Positions 24,436-33,805 of a stretch of DNA of 64,000 nt are shown piece by piece. Origin of the DNA: JBKQVT01 sp052139835. GTDB lineage: Bacteria; Planctomycetota; Planctomycetia; Pirellulales; Thermoguttaceae. Under the pieces are notes generated by a model. That model was not told the origin of the DNA. It was given only the letters and a program-made list of their open reading frames with translations, and ran no database searches. The position numbers and the translations under genes were made by a program. Numbering within the stretch: position 1 is the stretch's first letter; each line of letters starts with the position of its first letter. The stretch spans positions 1 to 64,000 of the forward strand of contig JBKQVT010000018.1 of the NCBI GenBank assembly GCA_052139835.1, in the 5' to 3' direction.

Positions 24436-25899
24436 TCACCCTTTGACGACGCCGATGGGCCGCAGCCGGGCGACTTTGCGGGCCAGGCCGGCATGATCGA
24501 CGACGTCGACGACGAGATTGACGTCTTTATACGCCGCCGGCTGCTCTTCGGCCAGCCCCCGCCAGCTTCGGCAGCGGGCGATGACGCCTTGGTCGGCCAG
24601 TTCGCGGTCGATGCGGCGGCCTTGGGCGTTGGCCACCGCGGCGGTGCGGCTCATCACCCGGCCCGCCCCGTGGCAGGTCGTGCCGAAGGCCCGCTCCATG
24701 CTGCCGGGCAGCCCCAGCAGGACCCAACTGGCCCGCCCCATGTCGCCGGGAATGATCACCGGCTGGCCGGTGGCGCGGTAGGGGGCGGGCAGTTCGGGGT
24801 GTCCGGCGGGGAAGGCCCGCGTGGCCCCCTTGCGGTGCACGCACACCTGCTTCACTTCGCCGCCGATCTGGTGGTTTTCCAGCTTGGCGATATTGTGGGC
24901 CACGTCGTAGACGAGGTTCATTTGCATCGTTTCCCAAGGGCGGCCGAAGAAGGCGGCGAAGGCCTCGCGGGTCTGCCACATGAGCAACTGCCGGTTGGCC
25001 CAGGCGAAGTTGGCCGCCGCCCGCATCGCCCCCAGGTACTTCTGTCCCTCCGCGCTGTGGACGGGGGCACAAGCCAGTTGGCGGTCGGGCAGCTCGATGC
25101 CGTATTTGGCCGGCACGCCGCGGAGCATCTGCAAGGCGTCGTCGCACACCTGGTAGCCCAGGCCGCGGGAGCCCGAATGGATCATCACGCATACCTGGTC
25201 CTGCTGAAGGCCGAAGGTGCGGGCGGCCGCGGGGTCGACCACTTCCTCGACCACCTGCACTTCGAGGAAGTGGTTGCCGGAGCCGAGGGTGCCGCATTGA
25301 TCGCCGCCGCGCTGGATGGCCCGAGGGCTGACCTCGTCGGGCTCGGCGCCGGCGAGGCAGCCCCCGGCCTCGGTGTGGTCGAGGTCGCCGGCGGTGGCCC
25401 AGCCGCGGTGTTCCAGGTAGCGGCAGCCCTCGGCCAGCAAGCGCCGCAATTCCTTGCGGTCGAAGAGATAGGGGCCGCCGCGGCCCACGCCGGCCGGAAT
25501 CTGCCGGAAGAGGGCGTCCATCAGTTGCGGCAAGCGGGGCTGCATGTCGGCCAGCGCGAGATTCGTCCGCACCAGGCGGACGCCGCAATTGATGTCGTAG
25601 CCGACGCCGCCCGGCGAGACCACGCCCCCTTCGGCCGGGTCGGTCGCGCAGACGCCGCCGATGCAGAAGCCATAGCCCCAATGGATATCGGGCATGGCGA
25701 GGCTGGCCATCTGGATGCCCGGCAGGGTGGCCACGTTGGCCACTTGCTCGGGGGCCTGGTCGTGACGGATCTGCTCGATGAGCTTTTCGTCGGCGAAGAT
25801 GCGCCCCTCGACCCGCATCCCCGGCTTGTAACTGCGGGGGATCCGCCAGGTACAGGCGTCGATCTGCTCCAGCGGTCCGGTATAACCTTGCTTGGACAT
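24436..25899 (-). CDS. rtcB: RNA-splicing ligase RtcB
   Basis: This 487-residue protein is the standard RtcB length. Mn-binding residues appear in GGVGYDINCGVRLVRTNL (C105) and in LGSGNHFLEVQ. The nucleophilic histidine motif is VCVHRKGATRAFPAG. GHPELPAPYRATGQPVIIPG and the C-terminal AAYKDVNLVVDVVDHAG are also diagnostic. It ligates 2',3'-cyclic phosphate and 5'-OH RNA ends using GTP. It is well conserved, and no archease gene is adjacent. It may serve RNA repair. The ATG at 25899 begins MSKQGYTGPL. Confidence 0.95.
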   Translation of the reverse strand: MSKQGYTGPLEQIDACTWRIPRSYKPGMRVEGRIFADEKLIEQIRHDQAPEQVANVATLPGIQMASLAMPDIHWGYGFCIGGVCATDPAEGGVVSPGGVGYDINCGVRLVRTNLALADMQPRLPQLMDALFRQIPAGVGRGGPYLFDRKELRRLLAEGCRYLEHRGWATAGDLDHTEAGGCLAGAEPDEVSPRAIQRGGDQCGTLGSGNHFLEVQVVEEVVDPAAARTFGLQQDQVCVMIHSGSRGLGYQVCDDALQMLRGVPAKYGIELPDRQLACAPVHSAEGQKYLGAMRAAANFAWANRQLLMWQTREAFAAFFGRPWETMQMNLVYDVAHNIAKLENHQIGGEVKQVCVHRKGATRAFPAGHPELPAPYRATGQPVIIPGDMGRASWVLLGLPGSMERAFGTTCHGAGRVMSRTAAVANAQGRRIDRELADQGVIARCRSWRGLAEEQPAAYKDVNLVVDVVDHAGLARKVARLRPIGVVKG

Positions 25900-25980
25900 G
25901 GCATTGCTCCCGTCACCCCCGTTACCAGTGTACGCGGGCCGCGGGGCAAGACAAGCAGGGGGACGGCCGTTTGCCCGCGA

Positions 25981-26235
25981 TCACTCGGCCGGTTCGTCGT
26001 CGCCGCCGGGGTCGAGGCGGATCACGTAGGACAAGAGGATCGCCAGCGCGGTCGCGATCATCCCCAAGAAGGCATGCCCCCTTACGGTTTCGCTCCCGAG
26101 CAGAAAGAAAAGGGCGAAGACAGCCAGTGCGGCGCTCGCCACGCGACGCAGGCGGCGAAGCTGGGGCGGAGGTTCCCGCCGCCGGCGCCGCCGGGCGATT
26201 CGCGAAGCAACCTCTCCCGAGGAGTCGTCACACAC
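25981..26235 (-). CDS. Small two-helix membrane protein
   Basis: This 84-residue protein has an arginine-rich cytosolic N-terminus (ASRIARRRRRREPPPQLRR) and two membrane helices (VASAALAVFALFFLLGS, GMIATALAILLSYVI), ending in an acidic tail. The start is a GTG at 26235 with GGAG eight bases upstream. It begins 16 bases after the stop of the upstream TPR gene, so it is probably co-transcribed. The function is unknown. The positive-inside rule predicts both termini in the cytosol. Confidence 0.65.
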   Translation of the reverse strand: MCDDSSGEVASRIARRRRRREPPPQLRRLRRVASAALAVFALFFLLGSETVRGHAFLGMIATALAILLSYVIRLDPGGDDEPAE

Positions 26236-26251
26236 GGGATTGCTCCAAAAA

Positions 26252-27763
26252 TTACGGCGCCTTCTTCTCTTCCGGCTTGGGCGCAGGCTTTTCTTCCGGC
26301 TCGGGAAGGGCCTCGCGCCAGGGCTTGCTGGCTTGGTAGCTGGCCAGCTCCTTCTTCAACGACGCGCCGTACTCCTTGCTCGTGCCGCCGAGCTGGACGG
26401 CCTTGGCGGCCCACTTGCGGGCCTTGTCGAAGTCGCCGGTCTCGGCATAGGCGGCGGCCAGCGTGGAGAGGATGTAGTCCCGCTTGTAGCCGGTCAGTTC
26501 GCAGGCCTGGGTGGCCAGCTTCAACGCCCGCTTGCCGTCGCGGAGCTTGTCCTCCGGCGCGGTGGCCAGCACCCAGGCGAGGTTGTTCAGCAGGTTGATG
26601 TCTTTGGGTTGCTGGGCGAGGGCCTTGTCGAAATCGGTGATGGCTTCGCCGCGTTTTCCCGCGCTCAAGAGGACGTCGCCGCGGCCGCGGAGGAACTTCC
26701 AGCGATCAGGGTGTTGGCGGAGGACGCCGGAGTAGACCTCGACCGCCTTGTCGTATTTCTTCTGCGCCTGGTAGACCATGGCCAATTCCAGCAGCACCGG
26801 CTCGTCCTTGGGGTCCAGTTGGTGGAGTTTCTCCAGGTCGGCCACGGCGGCGTCGAGCTTCTTGCTGTCGAAGAGGAGCACGGCGCGGAGGCGGAGGGCG
26901 TCGGGGGCGTCGGGCCTGTGCGACAGCACCCGCTCCACGTCGGCCAGGGCCTGGTCCTTCTGGCCCAATTCGAGGCGGATCCCGGCGCGGAGCAACAGCA
27001 GGTCCGGGTTGTCCGGCGCCGCGGCGTCGGCCTTATTCAGGGCCTCCAGGGCGTCCTTCATTTTCTCGGCGAGCACGTAGATGCGGGCCTTCTCCACCAG
27101 CAAGGGGACCGCGGCGTCGGGGGCCAGGGCCAGCGCCTTGTCGACCAGGCCCTGGGCCTCGTCATACTTCTTTATCTTCGCCAGCACCACCGCCGCCTGG
27201 TCCAGATCGACCGCCTTGTCGTTGGGGTCGGTGTGGAGATTGGCGCGCAGCACCAGGGCTTCGGCCCGCAGCATGGGGTCGTCGCCGCTGAGCTTGATGG
27301 TCTCGTCGATGGCTTGGGCCGCCCGCTTGGCGTCGCCGCCGGGCAAGTCGACGTTGAGCTTGGCGATCAACAAGACGGCCCGCGGTTGCTTCGCGTCCAG
27401 GGCGACGCCGCGCTCCAGGTCGGCCAGCGCCAGCTTGCGGTACTCGGCCCAGTTGCTATCCAGACCACCGGCGTGGGTGATCGCCTTGGCGGTGTCCACG
27501 CCGCGCCGCACGAGCGTCGAGGCCAGCAAGGACTGAGCGAAGGGGCGGTTGCTCTTGGCGAGGCCCTTCTCCATGGCGCTCTCGGTCAAGCGGATGACCT
27601 CGCTCAGGTCCGTGAGCGAGATCGTGTCGTCGGTCATTTTCAACCGCAACTGCATCGCCTTGTCGAGATCGGCCTGTCCTTCGTTTTCCGCCCGCGCGGA
27701 AGGCGCCACGAGCGAACCGGCCAAGCAGATCGCGGCGAGCAAGGGCCCCAGCAAACGCCTCAT
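26252..27763 (-). CDS. Exported TPR-repeat protein
   Basis: This protein of about 503 residues has a signal peptide (RRLLGPLLAAICLAGSLVAPSARA) and then about ten TPR units in two blocks (for example PDAAVPLLVEKARIYVLAEK and WKFLRGRGDVLLSAGKRGEA). The lysine/glutamate-rich C-terminus is EEKPAPKPEEKKAP. The ATG at 27763 is preceded by GGGAG; a TTG at 27772 is an alternative. It is likely a periplasmic scaffold. The CHAT-TPR gene, also minus strand, is upstream with a 155-base spacer that carries the 16-base element. Confidence 0.85.
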   Translation of the reverse strand: MRRLLGPLLAAICLAGSLVAPSARAENEGQADLDKAMQLRLKMTDDTISLTDLSEVIRLTESAMEKGLAKSNRPFAQSLLASTLVRRGVDTAKAITHAGGLDSNWAEYRKLALADLERGVALDAKQPRAVLLIAKLNVDLPGGDAKRAAQAIDETIKLSGDDPMLRAEALVLRANLHTDPNDKAVDLDQAAVVLAKIKKYDEAQGLVDKALALAPDAAVPLLVEKARIYVLAEKMKDALEALNKADAAAPDNPDLLLLRAGIRLELGQKDQALADVERVLSHRPDAPDALRLRAVLLFDSKKLDAAVADLEKLHQLDPKDEPVLLELAMVYQAQKKYDKAVEVYSGVLRQHPDRWKFLRGRGDVLLSAGKRGEAITDFDKALAQQPKDINLLNNLAWVLATAPEDKLRDGKRALKLATQACELTGYKRDYILSTLAAAYAETGDFDKARKWAAKAVQLGGTSKEYGASLKKELASYQASKPWREALPEPEEKPAPKPEEKKAP

Positions 27764-27887
27764 GGTAGGCAACTCCCTGGATGGAAGAGGGGAAACATGG
27801 GTATTATAAGGCGGGCGGTCCGAGGAAGGAAGGGACGCAATAAGGAGGAAGGATTAAGGAGGAAGGATGAAGGGGCGCGTGGCGGCC

Positions 27888-27903
27888 CGCTTGCGGTTTC
27901 GCA
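27888..27903 (+). repeat. 16-base spacer element CGCTTGCGGTTTCGCA (copy 3)
   Basis: This exact copy lies 15 bases after the stop of the CHAT-TPR gene, next to GGAAGGAT tandem words. Confidence 0.85.
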
Positions 27904-27918
27904 GCGTTTCCGCGGAGG

Positions 27919-30900
27919 TCACGGTTTTACCGCGTGATCCGCCTTGACCGCCCCGCCGGCCGGGTTGGCGAAGTTGGCTACCGGCGGCAAGGGGGCGGGA
28001 TTGTCCGTCGGGGCGGGGCTGCCGGGGTCGATCAACATGTAGCCGGCCCAAAAAAAGGGATGGCTCGCCTTGGGGGGCTCTTCCACGTTCTCCTTCTTGA
28101 TCCGCGGCTCGGCGTCGAGATTCAAACGCGAGTCGGTCGCCACGAGGACGGCGCGTTGCCAGGCGTCGGCGGGCGTGGTGTGCGGCAGCTCTTGGGCGAA
28201 CTCGCGGACCAGGTCGTAGCTGGTCTGTCCGCCGGTCCGCCAGCGGCTCAACAGCACGGTCCGCGCGCCGCTGGCCATCAGCCCGCACACGGAGAGGAAG
28301 ACTTCGTTGCCCGCCGCCAGCCGCTTGCCGCGCTTCAACGAAGCCAGCGCGTCTTCGGCCACGGTGTGGAAGCCGGGGAGGATGATTTGCTCGGGGCCGC
28401 CCCAGGGCAGCGCGATCCGGTCGCTCAGCGTGCTGCCGGGCTTTCCGTGGTCCACCGGCAGGGGAGACCAGCTATACGGCCCGGCCTCGGCGTTGATCGT
28501 CAGATCGTCCAGGACGATCAAGCGGTGCAGCAGCGTGGCGTAGACCGCCGACGGGGCCGGCAGCGGCGACCGCAGCACCACCGTTCCCGGCAGCACCTCG
28601 GCCAGGCGGTGGACGGCGTTGCGGGCGATGTCGGGGTTCTCCTTGGGAAACATCCGCCCCAGGACGACCGCCGTGTTGCTGGCGTCGCCGTGGAGCGGCG
28701 ACCGGTCGCCCAGGGTGGCCAGCGACGCGGTCGGCGCGTAACGCACCCGCACGCAGGAAATCAGGCTGCGCGCCTTGCCGTTGACGTTCAGCGGCAAGGC
28801 CTCGAAGGGGAGATACCAGAACATGCCGTCGGGCACGATGATCAACTCGTCGAACTTCAAGTCGGCCCTGCCGTCCTTGAGGAGAAAATCGTGGATCTCC
28901 CGCCCGAGTTGCTTCCACCGCACGTCATTCAAGTCCTTCATCGCCAGTTCGTAATTCTGGTGAAAATTGCCCATGTCGCGCAAGAAGCCGGCCAGTTTCT
29001 TCGCGAAGATCGGCTGCGTGCCCAGTTGCCAATCATTGTAGCGATCACGGTTCAAGAGGAAGGCGTAGCTGGCGTCGGTGGTGGTGACGAAGACCAGGAG
29101 GGCGTGTCCCTTGGGGAGCGATCTTTGGATGTCGATGGTGGCGCGCAAGGGGGGAAAGATCAGCCCGGCCGGCTCGCGCCGCACCGCCATCTCGTGCAGC
29201 AAAACCTCCTGCTGCTTGCTGACGCCCGCCAGGTCGGTCAGCCACTGGACCTGCTCCCGCGTCGGCTCGCGGTCCTCGGTCGCCAGCGGCGCAGCCGCCA
29301 GGCGGTCGTGCAGGGCATGGGCGTGCTGGCGCAGGGCGTTGTAGGCGGGGTAGCGCGTCAAGAGGTCCTGGCGCTGGAGCTTGCTGCGGGTATCGAGCTG
29401 CTCGTCGGCGGCCTCCAGGATCCAGCGCAGCGATTCCAGCCGCCCGCCGTAGGCCAGCGAGGTGAAGAAGCGGTGCCGCCGCATGCGGTCGCCGATTTCG
29501 ATGGCCGCCTCCCAGTCCTTACGCTTCAGGGCGGAGTTGAACCAATGCTCGTAGGGCAAAGGATGCGGCAGGATCAACACGGCCAGTGACTCCATCGGGT
29601 CGGAGGACCAATCGGCGGCCTGCGGGTCGCGGAGCACGTTCTGGTACAGGTCCATCGCCGTCCGCGGCGACGCCTTGGTGGTGGCCAGGATGTCGGCCAG
29701 GGAGATTTGAAACAGCCAGTGCGAGCCATGCTGCATGTAGTTCATGGCCGCCGTGATCGCCGCGTCGCCGTCGGCGACTTTCTTCAGTTGGAAGAGGTAC
29801 GTGCCATTGAGGAAGTTGTAGCGGGCGCCGATCCGCCCGAGCCCCATGCTGCGGCGGCTGACGGCGATGCGGGCCTCTTCCAACCCCACCGATGCCAGAT
29901 GCGTCTCGCCCCGCACGAGGTGGTTCTCCGTGGCCAACAACAAGAGCGAGACATACAACTGCCGGAAGTGCTTGCCTTTCGCCCAGGGGATGGCCGTGGC
30001 CAGCGGCGGGTAGATCTCCGGGTGGTTGGCCATCAGTTCCGTCATCTGGCCGTAGCGGAAACATTCCTCCAGCAGCGCGACGTCGGGGCACCAGGAAGGA
30101 TAATAGGCGGCCGCATAGGAGGCCTCCAGGAAGAAATAGCGGGCGCGGGCCAGATCGCCGCGGATGGCCGCCAGCCGCCCCAACTCGAACAGGGCCGTGG
30201 CGGTCAGGGGATGGTCGAACTCGCCGCCGGCCACGACCGCGCGCTGCAAGGTGAGGACGGCCTGCCCCTCGCGGCCCACCGCGGCCTGGGCCACGCCCAG
30301 CTCGACGCCCACCCACGCCTCCGACCAATGGTTGGGCGGGCCCACGCGGCCACCGAGACTCCGCACCAGCTCGAGGAACAACGGATCCTGGGAGGCCAGC
30401 GGCCCCAGCAACTTCGCCCGCCGCCGGATCGCCAGCGTCGTGCAGCGCACGATCTCCGCCACGTCGATGGGCAGCAGCGTCGGCGCCTGGACGATGCCGC
30501 CTTGTTGCAACTGCTGGGTAATGTCGATTTGCCCCTGCGAAATCATCATCGTCCTGGGGAAGTCGCCCAGCGGCGCCCCCCGCGTACTGGCGCCCCAGGG
30601 GATGGCCCCCCGCCGCGTCGAAGCCCCCGCCGGCCGAATCGCCGGAAACTGCACGCGGAGCATCCAGTCGGGAAAGGCGACCGCCAGTTGTACGGCGAAG
30701 GTGTAGTGCTCCAGGGCCTCGCTCAAATGGCCCATCTCGTAGTAGCACTCGCCGATCATCGTCTCGTAGCAGATCGAGTCGATCCACCGCGACTGCGCCG
30801 TGCGGATGCCCATGCGGCCTTGGGCGCTGAACTGCTTCAAGGCGGCGTCGTAGTCGCCGTCGTAGAAATCGCCGAAGGCCCCGTAATAGCCGTTGCTGGG

Positions 30901-31029
30901 GAAGCGGCCTGTTTGCGACCACGCGCGGTCGCACGGCCCCAGACACGCCCAAAGACCAACCGCCAGCAGCAGCCCCCCGCGAACCGCCAGGCCGCGCCGA
31001 CACCCCGCAACGCAAACGGGACCCGCCAT
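27919..31029 (-). CDS. Exported TPR protein with C-terminal CHAT-like domain
   Basis: This 1036-residue protein begins at MAGPVCVAGCRRGLAV (ATG at 31029, GGAGGAG upstream), followed by a hydrophobic export signal (GGLLLAVGLWACLGPCDRAWS). The longer frame to 31179 contains a palindromic repeat and is rejected. The middle 600 residues are TPR-like helices. The last 330 or so form a caspase-like CHAT domain with the characteristic SLPKGHALLVFVTT, PDGMFWYLPFEALPL and ASGARTVLLSRWRTGGQTS blocks. Where a CHAT protease would have SACET, this reads ILPGFHT, so the catalytic cysteine appears missing. It could be a non-proteolytic CHAT or a lineage variant. The function is unknown. Confidence 0.85.
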   Translation of the reverse strand: MAGPVCVAGCRRGLAVRGGLLLAVGLWACLGPCDRAWSQTGRFPSNGYYGAFGDFYDGDYDAALKQFSAQGRMGIRTAQSRWIDSICYETMIGECYYEMGHLSEALEHYTFAVQLAVAFPDWMLRVQFPAIRPAGASTRRGAIPWGASTRGAPLGDFPRTMMISQGQIDITQQLQQGGIVQAPTLLPIDVAEIVRCTTLAIRRRAKLLGPLASQDPLFLELVRSLGGRVGPPNHWSEAWVGVELGVAQAAVGREGQAVLTLQRAVVAGGEFDHPLTATALFELGRLAAIRGDLARARYFFLEASYAAAYYPSWCPDVALLEECFRYGQMTELMANHPEIYPPLATAIPWAKGKHFRQLYVSLLLLATENHLVRGETHLASVGLEEARIAVSRRSMGLGRIGARYNFLNGTYLFQLKKVADGDAAITAAMNYMQHGSHWLFQISLADILATTKASPRTAMDLYQNVLRDPQAADWSSDPMESLAVLILPHPLPYEHWFNSALKRKDWEAAIEIGDRMRRHRFFTSLAYGGRLESLRWILEAADEQLDTRSKLQRQDLLTRYPAYNALRQHAHALHDRLAAAPLATEDREPTREQVQWLTDLAGVSKQQEVLLHEMAVRREPAGLIFPPLRATIDIQRSLPKGHALLVFVTTTDASYAFLLNRDRYNDWQLGTQPIFAKKLAGFLRDMGNFHQNYELAMKDLNDVRWKQLGREIHDFLLKDGRADLKFDELIIVPDGMFWYLPFEALPLNVNGKARSLISCVRVRYAPTASLATLGDRSPLHGDASNTAVVLGRMFPKENPDIARNAVHRLAEVLPGTVVLRSPLPAPSAVYATLLHRLIVLDDLTINAEAGPYSWSPLPVDHGKPGSTLSDRIALPWGGPEQIILPGFHTVAEDALASLKRGKRLAAGNEVFLSVCGLMASGARTVLLSRWRTGGQTSYDLVREFAQELPHTTPADAWQRAVLVATDSRLNLDAEPRIKKENVEEPPKASHPFFWAGYMLIDPGSPAPTDNPAPLPPVANFANPAGGAVKADHAVKP

Positions 31030-31077
31030 GATCGACTCCTCCACCGCATGAAGACAGTGCGAGACACCTCTATTGTC

Positions 31078-31136
31078 GGGTGCCACGGGTGGCTTGTCCA
31101 ACCGTGTTTTCGCACGGCCGGACAAGTCGGGCACCC
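31078..31136 (+). repeat. Palindromic repeat family (GGGTGCCAC type), spacer copy
   Basis: The element is bounded by GGGTGCCAC and CGGGCACCC, with GGCTTGTCCAACCGTGTTTT inside. It lies 48 bases upstream of the CHAT-TPR start. The related copy sits inside the flavoprotein gene at 18211-18293. Confidence 0.75.
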
Positions 31137-31304
31137 CCAGCGGATGTCTCCGGCGTGTCAATATAATTGGGCGAGACACTACCTTTCGATCTTACCCCGT
31201 TTCCAGGGCGATTGCCAGCTAATCCGTGCGCCGTCTACCCCGCCAAAATGGTGATGGTGCCGCCATCGCCTTTGGCCCCTCTCTATTGAACGGTCACCAT
31301 CGTC

Positions 31305-31332
31305 TAAAGTTCTCCGCCCACTCGGACGATAA
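31305..31332 (+). promoter_or_regulatory. Candidate sigma-28 (FliA)-like promoter
   Basis: TAAAGTTC, twelve bases, then GACGATAA is close to the FliA consensus TAAAGTTT-N11-GCCGATAA: seven of eight in each half, with one extra spacer base. It lies about 105 bases before the small lipoprotein gene. The rest of the 407-base spacer (31030-31436) holds only the palindromic repeat above. Confidence 0.4.
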
Positions 31333-31436
31333 CCTTGATGCCGATTGTATGGATTACGACGGCTTTAACGATTGGTGCCAGGGAAAGAAGATGCGCAAAA
31401 TACGTACTTCAGGCAATGGAAGGATGGAGGTGGCCC

Positions 31437-31676
31437 ATGCCGGGGTTCAATAACCATTGGCGCTCGATCCGGGCGGGGTTGCTCGCTCTAGGGGCCACGG
31501 TCGCCGTCGGCCTTACCGGCTGTCAAAGCCAGTTCGGCGGACAGACGCTCCCCAGCCCCTATTACTTGGAAACCGACGTGCAGTACTACGCGCCCGGACC
31601 ACAAATGATTCTCTCTCGGGAAGCGGCCGCACTGAAGACTTATAACCAGGAAGAAGCAGCTGCTAACCAGCCCTGA
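31437..31676 (+). CDS. Small planctomycete-type lipoprotein
   Basis: This 79-residue protein has a signal peptide (RSIRAGLLALGATVAVGLTG) with lipobox VGLTGC. The mature sequence contains QTLPSPYYLETDVQYYAPGP, then SREAAALKTYN, a motif arrangement that recurs in many planctomycete lipoproteins of unknown function. The start at 31437 follows GGAGGT at five bases; an upstream frame to 31335 has no ribosome site. A sigma-28-like promoter candidate lies upstream, which would tie it to motility if real. Confidence 0.75.
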   Translation: MPGFNNHWRSIRAGLLALGATVAVGLTGCQSQFGGQTLPSPYYLETDVQYYAPGPQMILSREAAALKTYNQEEAAANQP

Positions 31677-31900
31677 GGCGAAAGCAGCACCAGTCATCGC
31701 TGAACGTCGCCTGGCGTGAGTTTCCATGGGTCGGAGGGCCGGACGCAGGCCCCATCCCTTGGCAAGGACGCCGGCGACGTTGGGGGGACGGCGCCGCATC
31801 GTTGTTGGCGTCCAAGGCGCACCGTGTCGCCCTGGCGGCACCCCTTGGACGTCAACAGCGTGCGGAAGAAAAGGCGGAGGGCGGAAGTCGGAAGGGGGAA

Positions 31901-31916
31901 GGCGAAACCGCAAGCG
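31901..31916 (-). repeat. 16-base spacer element (copy 4, one end base changed)
   Basis: GGCGAAACCGCAAGCG is the reverse complement of the element except for the outermost base. It lies 57 bases before the next gene, after a GGCGGAGG purine block. Confidence 0.75.
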
Positions 31917-31972
31917 CGCCGCCATATCCCCATCGCTCCAGTCCCCAGCCCCTAGCCCCCAGTCCCTTCCTC

Positions 31973-32305
31973 ATGGAATTCCCACAACTCGCCCAGCATT
32001 GGGCCGCCGTCGTGCTGATCTGGATCGGGCTGGGCAGCCTGGCCGGCTTGCTGGCCCGCATCGTCGTGCCGGTCCGTGAGCCCTCCAGTCCCTTGCCCAC
32101 CCTCGCCCTGGGGATCGCCGGCAGCGCCGTCGGGCTGGCCGTGCTCTCCTGGGCGCTGGGCACTCGGCCGTTGAATCCCATCAGTCCGTTGGGTTTTTTC
32201 GCCGCCGGCGGCGGCGCCGTGGTGCTGTTGGTCCTCTACCAGATCATCCATGCCCTCAGCGCCAAGAGGGAAGACAGCGACGCCCGCGCTGAGGATCATC
32301 CCTGA
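31973..32305 (+). CDS. GlsB/YeaQ/YmgE-like small membrane protein
   Basis: This 110-residue protein has three membrane helices with glycine spacing: LIWIGLGSLAGLLARIVVPV, LALGIAGSAVGLAVLSWALG and FFAAGGGAVVLLVLYQII. This is the pattern of the transglycosylase-associated GlsB/YeaQ family. The ATG at 31973 directly follows AGTCCCC/AGCCCCT tandem words and has no Shine-Dalgarno. The function in the family is unclear and is linked to stress in some bacteria. It ends in a short charged tail (KREDSDARAEDHP). Confidence 0.75.
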   Translation: MEFPQLAQHWAAVVLIWIGLGSLAGLLARIVVPVREPSSPLPTLALGIAGSAVGLAVLSWALGTRPLNPISPLGFFAAGGGAVVLLVLYQIIHALSAKREDSDARAEDHP

Positions 32306-32337
32306 TCCCCCGCCCCCTGGTCCCTGGTCCCTGATTT

Positions 32338-33471
32338 TCACACGCCCTGCCGGCAGGCGGGGTAGGACGGGCCCTTGATCCGGCCGGTGAGCCAACGCTT
32401 CAGCCGCAGGAGTTGCACGCGGGAAATCCCCACCGGGAAGTACGTAAAGCGGTAACTGGCGGCCACGCGGGTCTGCCACGGCCGCTTGATGGCCAGCGAC
32501 CCCACGCCCAAATCGTACGTGCGGTCGCCGCGGCGAAAACCGTCTTCCATCATCATCTTTTCCAAAATCAGTCCCGGCCGCAGCGCCGCGAATTCGGGAT
32601 CGAATCCCTTCCGCAGCCCGTAGACGCAGCCGTCGTAGACGTAGTTGTAGACGAAGGCCACCGGGCGACCGCCCAGCAGCAGGAGGTTGGCATCGACGCC
32701 GCCGGCCCGCGCGGCCGCCGCATGGGTATCGCGCAGGTACTGGGAGACCTCGGGGCTGCTGAGCGTCGTGCCGTCGTCGGCGCCGCTTTGCCAACTTCGC
32801 CCCGCGACGTCCACGCAGGCGTCGTACAGGTCCCAGCGGGGATCGCCGTCGCCCTCCGCGGCGCCGGCGGGGCGATAACGCACGAAGGCGACCTCGCCCT
32901 GTTCGGCCAGGCGGCGGCCGCAGCGATCGATGTTATGCCGCCATTTCTTGTCCCGGCTGCTCCAATAGGCCTGCCACGTGCCCTCGATCTCGATCCGCGG
33001 GGCAACGTCCCAGACCTGCTTGGAGGGAGGAAAGCCGGTCAGTTCCATGGCGCGCTCGGTGCGCCCGCGGTCGCAGCCATCCACGTCGACCCAGCGGAGG
33101 TCGAGCATGTCCCAGTCGCGCGGCGTGCGGCGGACGTGGCGCAGGCCCGCCAGGAGCGTGGCCGTGGGATTGGGGCCGATGGGACCGTAAAACGTGCCCC
33201 AGTCGTGCAGCGGATAGGTCAGGGTCCGCACCCGGCCCAGGCGCGTTCGTTCCGTCTGCACCACCAGGGGCAAGATGCCCACCGGCCGGCCGTCGGCGCT
33301 GACCACCAGTACGCGCAGTCGCTGGGCCGCGGCGAAGTGCCGGCAATAGACTTCCAGCCAGTCCAGCGATTGGAAGAAGGTGGCGCCGGGGGTTTGCGGG
33401 AACAGGGCGTTCCAGAGCAATCGCCGGTCGGTGAGTTGCTCCGGATCGTTGATTTCTTCGACGTCGATCAT
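32338..33471 (-). CDS. GNAT-type acetyltransferase, BcsL/CelD family
   Basis: This 377-residue protein has the two-half layout of the CelD/BcsL (acetyltransf_6) family. The N-terminal segment is FFQSLDWLEVYCRHFA and a central half is FPPSKQVWDVAPRIEIEGTW. The C-terminal GNAT core contains GRPVAFVYNYVYDGCVYGLRKGFDPEF and LRPGLILEKMMMEDGFRRG. Such proteins acetylate or transfer acyl groups to exopolysaccharide or lipid sugars. The last residues (PSYPACRQGV) come from a small GC palindrome at 32341-32360. The start ATG is at 33471. It is divergent from the moxR operon. Confidence 0.85.
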   Translation of the reverse strand: MIDVEEINDPEQLTDRRLLWNALFPQTPGATFFQSLDWLEVYCRHFAAAQRLRVLVVSADGRPVGILPLVVQTERTRLGRVRTLTYPLHDWGTFYGPIGPNPTATLLAGLRHVRRTPRDWDMLDLRWVDVDGCDRGRTERAMELTGFPPSKQVWDVAPRIEIEGTWQAYWSSRDKKWRHNIDRCGRRLAEQGEVAFVRYRPAGAAEGDGDPRWDLYDACVDVAGRSWQSGADDGTTLSSPEVSQYLRDTHAAAARAGGVDANLLLLGGRPVAFVYNYVYDGCVYGLRKGFDPEFAALRPGLILEKMMMEDGFRRGDRTYDLGVGSLAIKRPWQTRVAASYRFTYFPVGISRVQLLRLKRWLTGRIKGPSYPACRQGV

Positions 33472-33805
33472 GGAATTCCGCCCCCGGAAGTCAGTTCGAG
33501 AAGAATTGCCGGCATCTCAGGGCGAGCAACCCGTGTGCCGGAGCCGCCGGCGGCGGGCGTCGCCGCTCGGGCAGCGGCGTCGCAACCGCTTGCTAAGCAA
33601 CGAATTGCGGCGTTTACCCTGCCGCGGCGCCGCTTTCCGCGGCGGCCGCCGGCGTGGCAAAAAGGCGACGTGGCCCCGCGGCAAGCGAACCGTTCTTGCC
33701 ACCGGCCGCTCGCTAACGTCCCCCCCGCGCGTCGTCCTGGGGCTTTCCTATCCTTCCCCCTCCCGTTTCCTGTCCCACCGGAAGCAGCCGGTGGGCGTTG
33801 GGGGG

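Noticed and set aside
26240..27937. A 565-residue open frame antisense to the TPR gene
   Set aside because: The minus strand carries a signal peptide and TPR pattern; the antisense translation is leucine/valine-rich without a domain.
31030..31179. Upstream extension of the CHAT-TPR frame
   Set aside because: It is coded by a palindromic repeat, while a perfect ribosome site and export signal fit the ATG at 31029.
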